Source of the DNA: Scilla litardierei
Taxonomy: Eukaryota > Streptophyta > Magnoliopsida > Asparagales > Asparagaceae
Reading direction: 5' to 3'
Length of the DNA: 64,000 nt
Assembly (NCBI GenBank): GCA_030789695.1
Contig: CM061142.1
Coordinates: 277,009,043 to 277,073,042 of the forward strand
Shown here: piece after piece, positions 46,131 through 57,209 of the stretch
Layout: each line of letters opens with the position of its first letter
Numbering within the stretch: position 1 is the first letter of the stretch
The notes under the pieces: generated by a model
Seen by the model: the letters and a program-made list of their open reading frames with translations, nothing else
Told to the model about the DNA's origin: nothing
The model's database searches: none
Translations under genes and position numbers: made by a program

Positions 46131-49112
46131 TGTCACGCCCCGCTTCCCAAAAACACGGAGGCGAAGCGTGACGAAGGCCCGCTTAAGCCGGGGCTAAGAG
46201 CCCAGACCCAATAAGCGTCTATAGTTTTCCATAGCGAAAGTGCAGGTCCCTGCAAGTTAGTACGAAATAACAAAAGTGCAGAAAAGAAACATTTCATTTT
46301 ATTCCAAAAATTTATCATCAAAGTACTGAGAGTCTAAAAATGCCGAAAACGGCTACAACTGCTGAAAGGAAACTAATGGTGCAAGCACCCAACCTAGTCG
46401 AGAAAATAAGAGTGCAACGAACCCAACTCAAACTGAAATGGATAACTCTGGAACAGCAACAGAAGATCTCTAACTCTGGTCGTCCTCTGGATCGTACACC
46501 AGATCAGCGCCCTCCGGCTCCAAGTCAACTGGCAGGTCCGCCTCGTACTCGTACTCTGGCTCCACACCTGACGTACATCACCAAAAGAAGGAAACTGTAC
46601 GTCAGGCAAAGTCTACACAAACTGTCAGACTCTACTGCAAGTGTATCAACTTTTAACAATGATTTACTGGTTGTTTTAGCATGCTGGGGTTATAACTGAG
46701 TAACGAAAAGTAGCGTAGCAGGAAAAGTAAACGTAGCAAGCAGTAGACGTAGCGTGTGCTACCGACTACGGGACTAACCTACAGGTGTCAAGACAAGAAG
46801 GGACGTGATGGGACAGGACAAGACAAGACGGGACAGGACAAGTAAGACACGAAAGGGTTCACGCCTTACGGTTCGAGGGGGATCAGACCCTCTTGCCGTG
46901 CGCACGCTCAACCCAACCCCAAACCCATGAACTCAGGACAAGATTTACAGGGATCATTTACGCTAGGGAAACATCCGAAACGCCCGAAGGCTTTTTGTGT
47001 AACAGGGATCACTTCCGCAAGGAAAGCATCCGAAACGCCCGAAGGCTTTTTGTGTAACAGGGATCACTTCCGCGGAGGGGAGCATCCGAAACGCCCGTAG
47101 GCTTTTTGGTAACAGGGATCACTTCCGCGGAGGGAAGCATCCGAAACGCCCGTAGGATTTTTGGTAACAGGGATCACTTCCGCGAAGGGAAGCATCCGAA
47201 ACGCCCGAAGGCTTTTTGGTAACAGGGATCACTTCCGCGGAGGGAAGCATCCGAAACGCCCGAAGGCTTTTGGTGTAACAGGACACGACATGACAAGTGT
47301 AGGGAAAGTTATTCTAGGGTGTCCACACGCACGCACACACAAGATAGTCCTATGTTGTCAGCAGTTCATTGTTGTCAGGCTCAGACTTCGTCGTCAAGTT
47401 TGAGCCGTCACGGGTCGTCCCGGACGCTATCATTTCACGTCCGGTTCTCATCACACACAATCTAACAGTTCTACAAACTAGAACTAAAGCACAGTCAAAT
47501 CGCAAGTGGGTACACTTGCCTGGAATGGCGAGTGCGTCGTCTGTCCGGGGCGTCTCGTCCAGTCGTCGCGTCCGTGGTAGCCCGTCTGAAAAGAGATCAC
47601 GGCGACGGTGTCAAGTCGCGATTTTCGTCAAATCCTATTTAGGTTCATTTCTAAGTTAGGCGTGGCTACCCTAACTGTCACGAGTTAAGTTGTCCGATCA
47701 GCCTATCCGACGATTCTATCCTATGTGCACAGTCAAAAGTCCAAACGTCGGTCTACGGTTACACATCGATTTAAAAGAGCAGAAAATAAATTTACTGAGT
47801 TAAGTTTCCAATTTTAGTTAGGTTTTCAGTTTTGCTACTGTGGGGGTTTCGCGACGAGGTAGGGGAACCAACCTGTCCGGAGTCTGGGGTAGAGCGGACG
47901 TAGAGTCTGAACGGCGACCGATCTGATTGGCACGGCTAAGGATCGTCTTCTAGCGGTGTCTCGGCTACGGGCAGCGTAGCCAGACACGTTCTGGTAGCAG
48001 ACGAAACGCGTGAACAGCGAGCAGTGCATCAGGTAGGTGTACTACGGCTTCCGGAGAGCTACAACGACAACCGAGATGAACGGTTCGTCGTACCCAACGC
48101 CTACGACGTCGGGAGTCGTAGGAAGAGTTCGTGACGTTGATGAATACTCCCAGAAGGTGTAGAAGGCTGTCGGAGGGCTCCAACAGCGAGGAGAGGCGGC
48201 GAGATCTTAGCGACGCGTCGGAACGTCACCAACACCCAAAACAGCGAGCAAACACGCTGTTAGAGAGAGTTTCGCGGCCTGGGGTCACGGCCAACGGCTA
48301 GAGGATGCAGAGGGGGGTTCACGGTGACGGCGTGGGGGCTCCGGCGGCGACGGCAGCGGCGGCGGCAGCCGTGTCGAGCTGCTGCTGCTGCTGTGCGGGG
48401 TTTCAGGCGGCTGCGGCGGCTACCGGCGGCGAGAGGCGGCGCAGGCGAGAGAGGGGAGTCGGGGTAGCGCCGTGGGTGATGGTCGGCGGCGGCAGCGGCC
48501 TCCGGCGGCGGCTAGGTCGATGAGAAGAGGCGTTTGCGTGAGGGTGTTTGTGTTTTAGGGCCGGCGCAATGAGAGAGAGTTGCGGCTGTGAAAATTTTTA
48601 GAAAAAACTTAGGGTTTTCTTATAGGGGTGGGGCCCACGTGACTAGGGAGATGCTACACGTGAGGGGCTGCCACTTAACTAGGTTTAGGGTTTATTTAGA
48701 GGTGGTTAGGGCTAAATTGTTAGGGGCAAACTTGTAATTAACTGGTTCTACTGGTGTACATGGGTCAAACGGTGCCCAAAAATTATAAGAAAAATACCGA
48801 GGCGACCGGGGCGACGAGAGCAAGAAGTCAGAAGAGACGGATTACAATTTCGATGACGGGAAACAAAATTAAAAATAAAAGCGCCTCAAGTCAAAAGTGC
48901 GATACGCGACGTCTCCTCGGAAAAGGTCAAATCGTGGACGAACGGCCCGTGAAATGACGTTGCAAGTCAACACGGCAAATGTAGTACCCTCAGAGAGAGT
49001 CACAACGACATATCACACGATAGGGTTCGGGAACAAACAAAGTCTAAAATAAACACGTGCACGGTCAAGCACACGTGCACAAAGAAATTACGATCGGAAA
49101 CCGACCGTTACA
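46131..49112 (-). repeat. 3' LTR of Tekay copy B
   Basis: 2,982 bp, TGTCACGCCCCGCTTCCC to CGACCGTTACA on the plus strand. It is similar in order and content to the C LTRs: U5 stem, AGGTCCCTGCA, minisatellite, ACGCACGCACACAC, GC-rich core at about 48300-48540, and U3. Confidence 0.9.
46951..47280. repeat. 55-bp minisatellite, 6 units (B LTR)
   Basis: GGATCACTTCCGC units begin at 46951, 47006, 47061, 47116, 47171 and 47226, an exact 55-bp period. Each ends with CGAAACGCCCG(A/T)AGGCTTTTTG. The C LTRs carry four units of the same repeat. Confidence 0.95.
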
Positions 49113-49125
49113 TCCTCCCCAACTT
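49113..49125 (-). promoter_or_regulatory. Polypurine tract of copy B
   Basis: AAGTTGGGGAGGA lies directly before TGTAACGG of the 3' LTR in element sense, the expected plus-strand primer position. Confidence 0.8.
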
Positions 49126-49153
49126 AGAAATGATTCCGTCCTCGGAATCAACA

Positions 49154-50911
49154 TCAGGCACTGCCCGGGAATATATGCGGAAAGCGCTCTCTCATATCAT
49201 CTTCGTGCTCCCAGGTGGACTCTCCAGGTGATCCATGACGCCACATCACCCTCACCAGGTCGACTATCTTATTCCTCAACTGCTTCTGTCGACGGTCCAA
49301 AATCTGCACAGTCTGCTGGTCATATGTCAGATCCGGGCGAACTGTAATCTCTGAGAAGTCAACCGTGTGAGACGGATCACTGACGTACCGACGTAGCTGG
49401 GATACGTGGAAAACGTCATGAACACCCTCCAAAGATGGTGGCAGAGCAAGGCGATAAGCCACTGCTCCCACACGCTCTAGCACATCAAAAGGCCCAATAT
49501 ACCTCGGACTCAGCTTTCCCTTCTTCCCAAAACGAATAACTCCGTGGTTCAGAGAAATCTTTAGGAAGACGTGATCTCCCGGCTGAAACTCCAAAGGTCT
49601 CCTCTTGGCATCAGCCCAATGCTTGAAGCGATCCTGTGCAACTCTAAGCTTCTCCCTGATGTCCCTCACGACATCCACAGCTTCCACTATCATCTCGGGA
49701 CCCAACAGCTCCCGATCACCGATGTCATCCCAGCTCAGTGGCGAACGACATTTCCTTCCATATAGGGCAGCAAACGGCGCCATGCCAATGCTCGCCTGGT
49801 AGCTGTTGTTATATGAAAACTCCACCAAGTGAAGATGGTCCTCCCAAGAACCCTTCAAATCGAGCGTACAAGCTCGCAGCATATCCTCCAGAATCTGAAT
49901 AGTCCTCTCAGACTGGCCATCAGTCTGCGGGTGGTACGCCGTGCTGAAACTCAGACTCGTACCCAAATTCTCCTGCAGACTTCTCCAGAACTGAGATGTG
50001 AACCTCGTGTCTCGGTCAGACACAATGCTCACAGGGACTCCATGTAAGCGTACAATCTCTTGCATGTACACGGTCTACATCACGACCATTTCAAAGAGAA
50101 AATCAAAGTGGAAGTAAAAGTAGAAACGAAATTTTACCTCCAGATATTTCCTCGCCAAAGCTTCCGTAGACTGGCTCACTCAGAAGGGAATAAAGTGCGC
50201 AGTCTTGGTCAACCGATCCACGATCACCCAAACTGCGTCGTTCTGCCTCGGGGTCCGAGGTAAACCAGTCACGAAGTCCATCGTAATATGTTGCCACTTC
50301 CACTCCGGAATAGGAAGCGGTTGCAGCCACCCGGCAGTACGATGGTGCTCAGCCTTCACCTGTTGGCATATCAGGCACTTGGCAACGCTCCGTGCCACGC
50401 TCCTCTTCATGCCAATCCACCAATAATTCAGACGAAGGTCTTTATACATCTTGGTGCCTCCAGGATGTATAGAATAAAGCGAGCTATGGGCCTCGCTCAA
50501 CAGCTCCTCGCGGACATCACCTGCAGGTACACAGAGTCTACTGCCGTACCGCAGTGAACCATCCTCATGAATCACGAACTCCGTCCGTAGTCCAGCTTCA
50601 ACCTGTCTCCTGATCCTCTGCAGCTTCGGATCTCCTGCCTGTGCTGCCTTGATCCGATCCACGATTGTGGACTGAATCTACAGATTCATGAATGAATGAA
50701 CTACACCAGGTAGGACAACCTCCAAATCCATCTCCCTCAGCTCCTGTTGAATCCTCCAGTCGGCTGTATGCATCATCGCGGCAGGGAGTCTACTCAAGGC
50801 ATCAGGCACTACGTTCACCTTCCCCGGATGATACTGCAAGTCAATCTCGTAGTCAGCCATGAGCTCTAACCATCGCCTCTGACGCATGTTGAGCTCCTTC
50901 TGCGTGAAGAT
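49154..50911 (-). pseudogene. pol: Copy B pol: RNase H tail, integrase, chromodomain
   Basis: From 50911 downward: [17 protein letters not shown] and [17 protein letters not shown] (end of RNase H and linker), a TAG at 50678-50680, the integrase zinc-binding region and MDFVTGLPRTPRQN with the first catalytic Asp, a TGA at 50180-50182 (probably from CGA), an apparent 63-bp intron (50075-50137), then a 305-codon open stretch with [15 protein letters not shown] (second Asp), [12 protein letters not shown] (catalytic Glu at 49907-49909) and [11 protein letters not shown]. The C-terminus [19 protein letters not shown]...[12 protein letters not shown] is a chromodomain as in the Tekay/Del clade, thought to guide integration to heterochromatin. 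It is disrupted and cannot act alone. Confidence 0.92.
50075..50137 (-). other. Putative spliceosomal intron in copy B integrase (63 bp)
   Basis: In element sense it starts GTAAAATTTCG after CTGGAG and ends GTGATGTAG before ACCGTG. It is pyrimidine-rich. Removing it joins KYLE to [12 protein letters not shown], the continuous sequence expected between the first two catalytic Asp residues. The in-frame reading has no stop until its final TAG. The same boundaries occur in copy C at 56038-56094. Confidence 0.65.
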
Positions 50912-51517
50912 TGTTGGATATGGAAGACGTTTGTACACCCTTGTGGGGGATGTATGAGGGAATACGGACCTCGAACGTCGCGTACACGAAGTCGTGTGCG
51001 AAGGGAATCTGTTCCCTTGCGGAGAGGATCACTAGATGAGTGGGAAAGTCGCATTATATATGCATAAGTGCATGCGACATATGGCTAATAAAGTGGGAAT
51101 ATCTTAAGCTTATGTTGTACCATGCATATGGTACAACTTAAGCTTATAATGTGCCATGTATCATGGTACACCTTAATTAAGTTGTTCCAAAGGAACAACT
51201 TACCCTAAAATAACTACCTTGGGGGCTATAAATAAGACCCAAGGGTAAGCCATTTCTTCACACTTTTTGCATGGCATTCATGCATGCATCTTCATTCTAG
51301 CGAAGCTCTGCCGAAATACTTCCTCTCCCTCTATCCAAGTTCTTAATCTAAAGTAGAGATTTAGATTGTGGATTTAGTTGCCTTACTCCGTTCGTGAGAA
51401 GACTCGATCTGTCGTGGCGAATCCGAAGGCAAAGTTCCGAGACTACCGTGCCGCATACGCAAGCGTAAGTCTCAACTTTATTTATCGATCCTAACTCTGT
51501 TTTGGCAGGATCCCACA
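50912..51517 (+). repeat. copia 5' LTR
   Basis: TGTTGGATATGG to GGATCCCACA. A TATA box lies at 51227-51234, upstream of which is a cluster of perfect palindromes (GTTGTACCAT-GCAT-ATGGTACAAC and AGTTGTTCC-AAA-GGAACAACT). The junction with copy B is sharp at the codons for IFTQKE. Confidence 0.8.
51227..51234 (+). promoter_or_regulatory. TATA box of copia LTR
   Basis: TATAAATA in the context GGGGGCTATAAATAAGACCC, about 285 bp before the LTR end. This is a strong match to the plant consensus. Confidence 0.8.
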
Positions 51518-51518
51518 T

Positions 51519-51530
51519 TGGTATCAGAGC
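51519..51530 (+). other. copia primer binding site (tRNA-iMet)
   Basis: TGGTATCAGAGC is the exact complement of the 3' end of plant initiator tRNA-Met, one base after the LTR end. Confidence 0.92.
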
Positions 51531-52009
51531 CATACGGGTTCGCCCCGGTCAAACCATCGCCCCGTCGAAACTATGAACGAGTCGTTGTCTTTTTCACGAA
51601 TGGGTATCCTACCATTACGGATATGGTAGGAACGCTTCGTGACGGAGAGAACGCAGCGGTTGTTCTTTTCACGTTAGGGTCTCCTATCATTACGGATATG
51701 GTAGGAACTCTCCATGACGGGAAGAACCGACCGTTCACGTAGTATGTTATTTTTTCATTTTTGGCACACGGCCATTAGGAAATAACTAATTTCTTGACGA
51801 ACGGGTGCTTCGTCGACGAACGGGTGCTTCATCGAGGAAGATGATGGTAGTTATCTCCATCGAAGAAGAGGAATATTAGTGCATGTGCGCCATCGCCAAA
51901 TGGGCTATGAAGGCTATGCACCCCCCTCCACGTGCGGAGGGGGTTGGCTACGGCCAATAACCACCACGGCCACCCCTCCGGCGGGGTGTGCGGCAACCCC
52001 ATTCAAAGG

Positions 52010-52248
52010 GGGTGGCCGGCCATGGCCAAAGGGGCCATGGCCGGCCAATGCCAAATGGCCTTGGCCATGACCGGCCATGGCCAAGCCATGGCCGGCCATG
52101 GCCAGGCCGGCAGTGGCCGGCCAAGGCCTGGCCGGCCCTGGCTGTGGCCAGGGCCGGCGCCCTGGCCTCAGCCAGGGCCTGGCCAGCCCTGGCAGTGGCC
52201 AGGGCCGTCCTGGCCAGCCCTGGCAGAGGCCAGGGCCAATGCATGTTA
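52010..52248. repeat. GGCC-dense low-complexity tract
   Basis: A run composed almost wholly of GGCC, CCATGG, TGGCCA and CCAGGGCC words, with many overlapping palindromes (GGCCGGCCATGGCC and similar). It lies exactly where the first about 115 bp of the C left LTR should be. The long ORFs in all frames here (Trp/Pro/Gly/Ala-rich) are artefacts of composition. Confidence 0.85.
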
Positions 52249-55077
52249 GTACAGGTCCCTGCATGTTAGTACAGAACAATAAAAGTACGAAAAAGAAAGA
52301 CAATCATTTTATTTAAAATTAAATATCCAAAGTACTGAGTACAACAAAAGCCTGAGTCGGCTACAACGATAGAAAGAAAACTACAGGTGCAAGCACCCAA
52401 CCTAAACAAGAAAACAAACGGTGCTACGCACCCAACAACTAAGATGGAACATCTGGATCAGCAGCGAGATCTCTAACTATGGTCGTCCTCGGGCACGTAC
52501 TCAGGATCGACGTCCTCCGGCTCTACGTCCTCAGGTAGCTCTGTCTGGTCGTCGTACTCCGGCTCGACACCTGATGTACAACACCAAAGAATGGAACTGT
52601 ATGTCAAGTAAAGTCTACAATAGAAAGTCAGACTCTACTGCAAGTGTACTGAACTATTAAACATTGTTTTACTGGTTGATTAGCATGCTGGGGTTATAAC
52701 AAGTAACAAAAGAAGTAACGTAGCAGGAAAGTAAAGCGTAGCAGGCAGTAGTCGTAGCATGTGCAACCGAGTACGGGACTATCCTAAAGGTGTCAGGACA
52801 AGACGGAGCTAGACAAGACAAGACGGACACGACACGACACGTGAGACACGATGGGTTCACGCCTTACAGGTTGAGGGGGATAAGACCCTCTCCCCGTGTG
52901 CATGCTCAACCCTACCCCAAACCCCAGAACTCAGGACAAGAAGTACAGAGATCACTTCCGCTAGGGAAGCACCTGAAACGCCCGCATGCTTTTTGTATCA
53001 CGGAGATCACTCTCGCAGGGAGAGCATCTGAAACGCCCGAATGCTTTTTGTATCATGGAGATCACTTCCGCTCGGGAAGCATCTGAAACGCCCGAAGGCT
53101 TTTTGTATCACGGAGATCACTTCTGCTCGGGAAGCATCTGAAACGCCAGAAGGCTTTTTGTGTAACAGTGACATGACACGACCAGTGTATAGGAGATGTT
53201 ATTCTAGGGTGTCCACACGCACGCACACACAAGATAATCCTACGGTGTCAAAATTTGTTGTTTGTCGGGCTTAGACTTCGTCGTCAAGTCTAAGTCGTCA
53301 GGGCGACCCGGACGCTATCATTTCACGTCCAGTTCTCATAGTTTGACAGTTCTAACAATTTAAGACCAAGGCACGGTCAAAAACACAAGTGGGTACACTT
53401 GCCTGTGATGGCGAGTGTGTCGTCAATCCGGGGCGTCTCATCCAGTCATCGCGTCCGCGGTAGTCCATCTGAAATAGTGTCACGGCGACGGTGTCAGGTC
53501 ACATTTTCAGTAAATCCTAATTAGGGTTTGTTTCTAGGTTGGACGTGGCTACTCTAACAGTCACAAGTCAAATTGTCCGTTCAGCCTTTCCGACGATTCT
53601 ATCCTATGTGCACAGTCAAAAAGTCCGATCGTCGATCTACGGTTCCACATCGTTTTAAGGGAGCAGAAAGTAAATTTAATGTGTTAAGTTGTCGATTTTA
53701 GTTAGGGTTCAGTTTTGCTACAGTGTGGGTTGCGCTACAAGTTCGGGAGACCAACCTCTCCTGTGTTCGTTGTAGGATGAACGTAGCGTCTGCACTGTAG
53801 CAGATCTACGTCGTCCACGGTGTCTCGGCTACGGGTAGCGTAGCGAGACTCGTCCGGGCAGCGGACGTAGTGCGTGAGCAGCGAGTAGAGGCGAAACAGC
53901 GAGCAACGGCGTGATCGACGTTGAAACAGTGAACAACGGCGGAGAGAACGTCGATACGACGTTACCGGAACGCAGTCTTTGGCTGTCCGGCCTAAGAGGA
54001 GGCCACGGGGGTGTCTCCGGCCTAGGGGGAGGTCGATGGCAGCTGTACGAGGCTCCGACGGCGACTGTAGGGGCAATCGGTGTCGGAAACAGCGACCCAA
54101 CGGATCGGGGGCTTCAGGCGGTGACTTGCGGCGGTCCTCCGGTGGCTGCGGCGTCGTACGGGCTGCAGGTGATCGGGGAAGGTCGCTGGTGGCAATGGCG
54201 GGCTCCGGTGATCGGGATTCCACAGCAGCGCGGGCTGCTGCGCTGTCGCCGGTGTTCGCATGGGTAGTGGCCACTGGCGAGCGATCTGCGACGAGCGGTG
54301 GCCTCTCCGGCGACGCGGGGCGACCGAGGCGTCGGCGGGACGGGGCTGTGGGTCCGCCGTCGTGGTTGCTGATGGAGGGGGTGAGTCGAACTCGGAGAGG
54401 GAGAGGGTTCGTCGGGCCTAGGTGAGTTGAAGGCTGCTGAGAAAATATAATTAACCCTAGGTTTTGATGCTTCACGTGAAAGAGAATGAGGTTGGGTTTT
54501 AATATTATTAGAATGATATTTAACTATAGGGTTATAGGTTAAGTGTGTTAGGGTAGGGGATAGTAGGGGTATAATTTGGGGGGAAGTCTAGGGGTCAATA
54601 GAGTAGGCAGTTTAGGAAAGATTCTTGTGCAAATAATTTGGGATATAGCCAGATTTGGCTAATCAATTTGAATTTCGAAATTTATCAGGGCAAATCAACT
54701 GTCCAGATTTATCCGGGCGATAACTCTCAAACAGGGCGTTGGAAAAATGATCCGAAAATACCGGAGCGATCGTGGAGACGAGATGCACAGATCTACGGAG
54801 CCCGATCGTGCATAACACCTTCCAAAAATTAACGTATAATTGGAAACGGCATTTTGAGTCAAATGACTATAATGCCCCTACCGTTCAAAGTCGTTTTGCG
54901 AGAAAACGAGCCGTGAAATGACGTTTCAAAATATTTTTATAAAATTCTACACTCCCAAACGATCACAACGGCATCTCACATCGCATATTTCGGAATCCAG
55001 AAATAGCCAAATAAAATACGTGCACGATAAGGCACGTGCACGCAGAAAATTCACAAAGCCGGAAAGCGACCGTTACA
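52249..55077 (-). repeat. 3' LTR of copy C, end-truncated
   Basis: It matches 60029-62860 closely from AGTACAGGTCCCTGCATG onward to CGACCGTTACA. Four 55-bp minisatellite units start at 52950, 53005, 53060 and 53115. A 246-codon Ser/Pro/Arg-rich minus-strand ORF (53735-54475) spans the GC-rich core; in the right LTR the same start (MKHQNLGLIIFSQQPSTHLG) runs into a frameshift, so protein coding is doubtful. Confidence 0.93.
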
Positions 55078-55122
55078 TTCTACCCCACTAAAATAAAGAT
55101 TCCGTCCTCAGAATCGACAACA

Positions 55123-56037
55123 CTAATCAGTAAACAGGAAAGGATAACGCTCTCTCATCTCCTCTTCGCGCTCCCAAGTGGACTCTCTAGGTGATCCGTG
55201 ACGCCACATCACTCTCACCAGGTCGACTATCTTATTCCTCAAATGCTTCTGTCGACGGTCCAAAATCTGCACAGGCTGCTGGTCATACGTCAGGTCCGGG
55301 TGAACTGTAATCTCTAAGAAATCAACCGTATGCGACGGATCATTGACGTACCGACGTAGCTGAGATACGTGGAATACGTCGTGAACTCCCTCCAAAGATG
55401 GTGGCAGAGTAAGGCGGTAGGCCACTGTTCCCACACGCTCTAGCACATCAAATGGCCCAATATACCTTGGACTCAGCTTTCCCTTCTTTCCAAAACGAAT
55501 GACTCCGCGGTTCGGAGAAATCTTCAAGAAGACGTGATCTCCTGGCTGGAACTCCAACGGTCTCCTCTTGGCATCAGCCCAATGCTTGAATCGATCCTAC
55601 GCAACTCTAAGCTTCTCCCTGATGTCCCTCACGACATCCACAGCTTCCACTATTATCTCTGGACCTAACAGCTCCTGATCTCCAATGTCATCCCGGCTCA
55701 ATGGCGATCGACATTTTCTTCCATATAAGGCAGCAAACGGCGCCATGCCAATGCTCGCCTGGTAGCTGTTGTTATATGAAAACTCCACCAAGTGAAGATG
55801 GTCCTCCCAAGATCCTTTCAAATCAAGCGTACAAGCTCGCAGCATATCCTCCAGTATCTGAATAGTCCTCTTTGACTGGCCATCGGTCTGCGGGTGGTAC
55901 GCCGTGCTGAAACTCAGACTCGTACCCAAGTTCTCCTGCAGACTTCTCCAGAACTGAGATGTGAAACTCGTGTCTCTGTCAGACACAATGCTCACGGGGA
56001 CTCCATGTACGCGTACAATCTCCTGCACGTACATGGT
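55123..56037 (-). pseudogene. pol: Copy C integrase core end, C-terminal domain and chromodomain
   Basis: It begins after the putative intron with [13 protein letters not shown] and has [15 protein letters not shown] (second catalytic Asp). At 55870-55872 the motif reads GQSKRT where copy B and the family have GQSERT, so the catalytic Glu of the D,D-35-E triad is replaced by Lys. A TAG at 55597-55599 (from CAG) interrupts [16 protein letters not shown]. The rest reads [20 protein letters not shown], then the chromodomain around 55270-55130 ([18 protein letters not shown]). It would integrate cDNA into chromatin, but both the stop and the Glu change inactivate it. Confidence 0.92.
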
Positions 56038-56094
56038 CTACATCACAACTTACTCAAAGAGAAAATTAAAAGAGAAGTAGAAACGAAATTTTAC
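56038..56094 (-). other. Putative spliceosomal intron in copy C integrase (57 bp)
   Basis: GTAAAATTTCGTTTCTACTT...GTGATGTAG, with the same boundaries as the 63-bp copy in B. It contains in-frame TAA and TAG here. Its removal joins KYLD to TMYVQEIVR. At 57 bp it is at or below the usual minimum plant intron size, the main reason for caution. Confidence 0.62.
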
Positions 56095-57209
56095 ATCCAG
56101 ATATTTCCTCGCCAAGACTTCCGTAGACTGGCCCACTCGAAAGGGGATGAAATGCGCAGACTTAGTCAACCGATCAACGATCACCCAGACTACGACGTTC
56201 TGCCTCGGGGTCCGAGGTAAACCAGTCACGAAATCCATCGTAATATGTTGCCACTTCCACTCCGGAATAGGAAGCGGTTGCAGCAACCCAGCAGCACGAT
56301 GGTGCTCAGCCTTCACCTGTTGGCATATCAAACACATGGCAACGCTCCGTGCCACACTCCTCTTCATGCCAATCCACCAATAGTTCAGACGGAGATCCTT
56401 ATACATCTTGGTGCCTCCAGGATGTATAGAATATGGCGAGCTATGAGCCTCGCCCAACAGCTCCTCCCGAACATCACCTGTAGGTACGCGAAGTCTGCTG
56501 CCATACCGCAGCGAACCATCCTCATGAATCACAAACTCCGTCTGTAGTCCAGCTTCAACCTGCCTCCTGATCCTCTGCAGTTTTGGATCTCCTGCCTGTG
56601 CTGCCTTGATCCGATCCACGATCATGGACTGAACCTGCAAATTCATGAATGAATGAACCACACCAGGTAGGACGACCTCCAAATCCATCTCTCTCAGCTC
56701 CTGCTGAATCCTCCAGTCAGCCGTAAGCATCATAGCAGTGGGAAGCCTACTCAAAGCATATGTCACTACATTCACCTTCCCCAGATGATACTGCAAGTCT
56801 ATCCCGTAGTCAGCCATGAGCTCCAACCATCGTCTCTGACGCATGTTAAGCTCCTTCTGCGTAAATATGTACTTCAAGCTTTTGTGATCGGTGAAAATCT
56901 TCACGCTCTCACTCAGCAAGAAGTGCCTCCAGATCTTTAGTGCAAATATCACTGCTGCCAACTCCAGGTTGTGCGTCGGGTAATTCTTCTCATGAGTCCT
57001 CAACTGACGAGAAGCATATGCGACCATGTGGCCATGCTGAAGCAAGACGCATCCTAGGCCCTTCCCTGACGCATCACAATATGCCTCGAAACCTCTGATT
57101 CGATCCGACACAACCAAAACCGACGATGTGGTCAACCTCGCCTTCAAGATTCGGAAGGCCTCCTCACAAACATTTGACCAAAGAAACTCCACGTCCTTCC
57201 TCGTCAGCT
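56095..57209 (-). pseudogene. pol: Copy C RNase H and N-terminal half of integrase
   Basis: In frame from about 57200: KLTRKDVEFLW, VVSDRIRGFEAYCDASGKGL (RNase H first Asp), [36 protein letters not shown]. Then SIHPGGTKMYKDLRLNYWW with CLICQQ (integrase zinc-binding region) and HITMDFVTGLPRTPRQN (first catalytic Asp). It is open to the intron. It is out of frame with the RT segment upstream because of a single-base loss near 57205. Confidence 0.92.

Larger units (their letters stand above)
46131..50911 (-). mobile_element. Tekay/Del chromovirus copy B, truncated
   Basis: 3' LTR, polypurine tract (49113-49125), then chromodomain, integrase and the tail of RNase H on the minus strand, cut at 50911 by a copia LTR. 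RT, protease, gag and the 5' LTR are missing. It inserted into element E; the five bases before it are CCTGA (46126-46130). Sequence is close to copy C, clearly the same family. Confidence 0.88.
50912..52009 (+). mobile_element. Ty1/copia element fragment: 5' LTR, primer site, leader
   Basis: Inserted in the RNase H region of copy B (preceded by AAGAT at 50907-50911). A 606-bp LTR is followed by a perfect tRNA-iMet primer site and about 480 bp of leader, including a 75-bp tandem duplication at 51584-51733. No gag or pol follows, and no second LTR was found. It may be a truncated or non-autonomous copy. The class is inferred from the primer site and LTR size. Confidence 0.72.

Noticed and set aside
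46951..47280. CRISPR-like array of evenly spaced repeats
   Set aside because: The whole 55-bp unit is repeated with no unique spacers; it is a minisatellite inside a plant LTR.
51879..52316. Several Trp/Pro/Gly/Ala-rich ORFs
   Set aside because: All arise from the GGCC repeat tract, open in nearly every frame.
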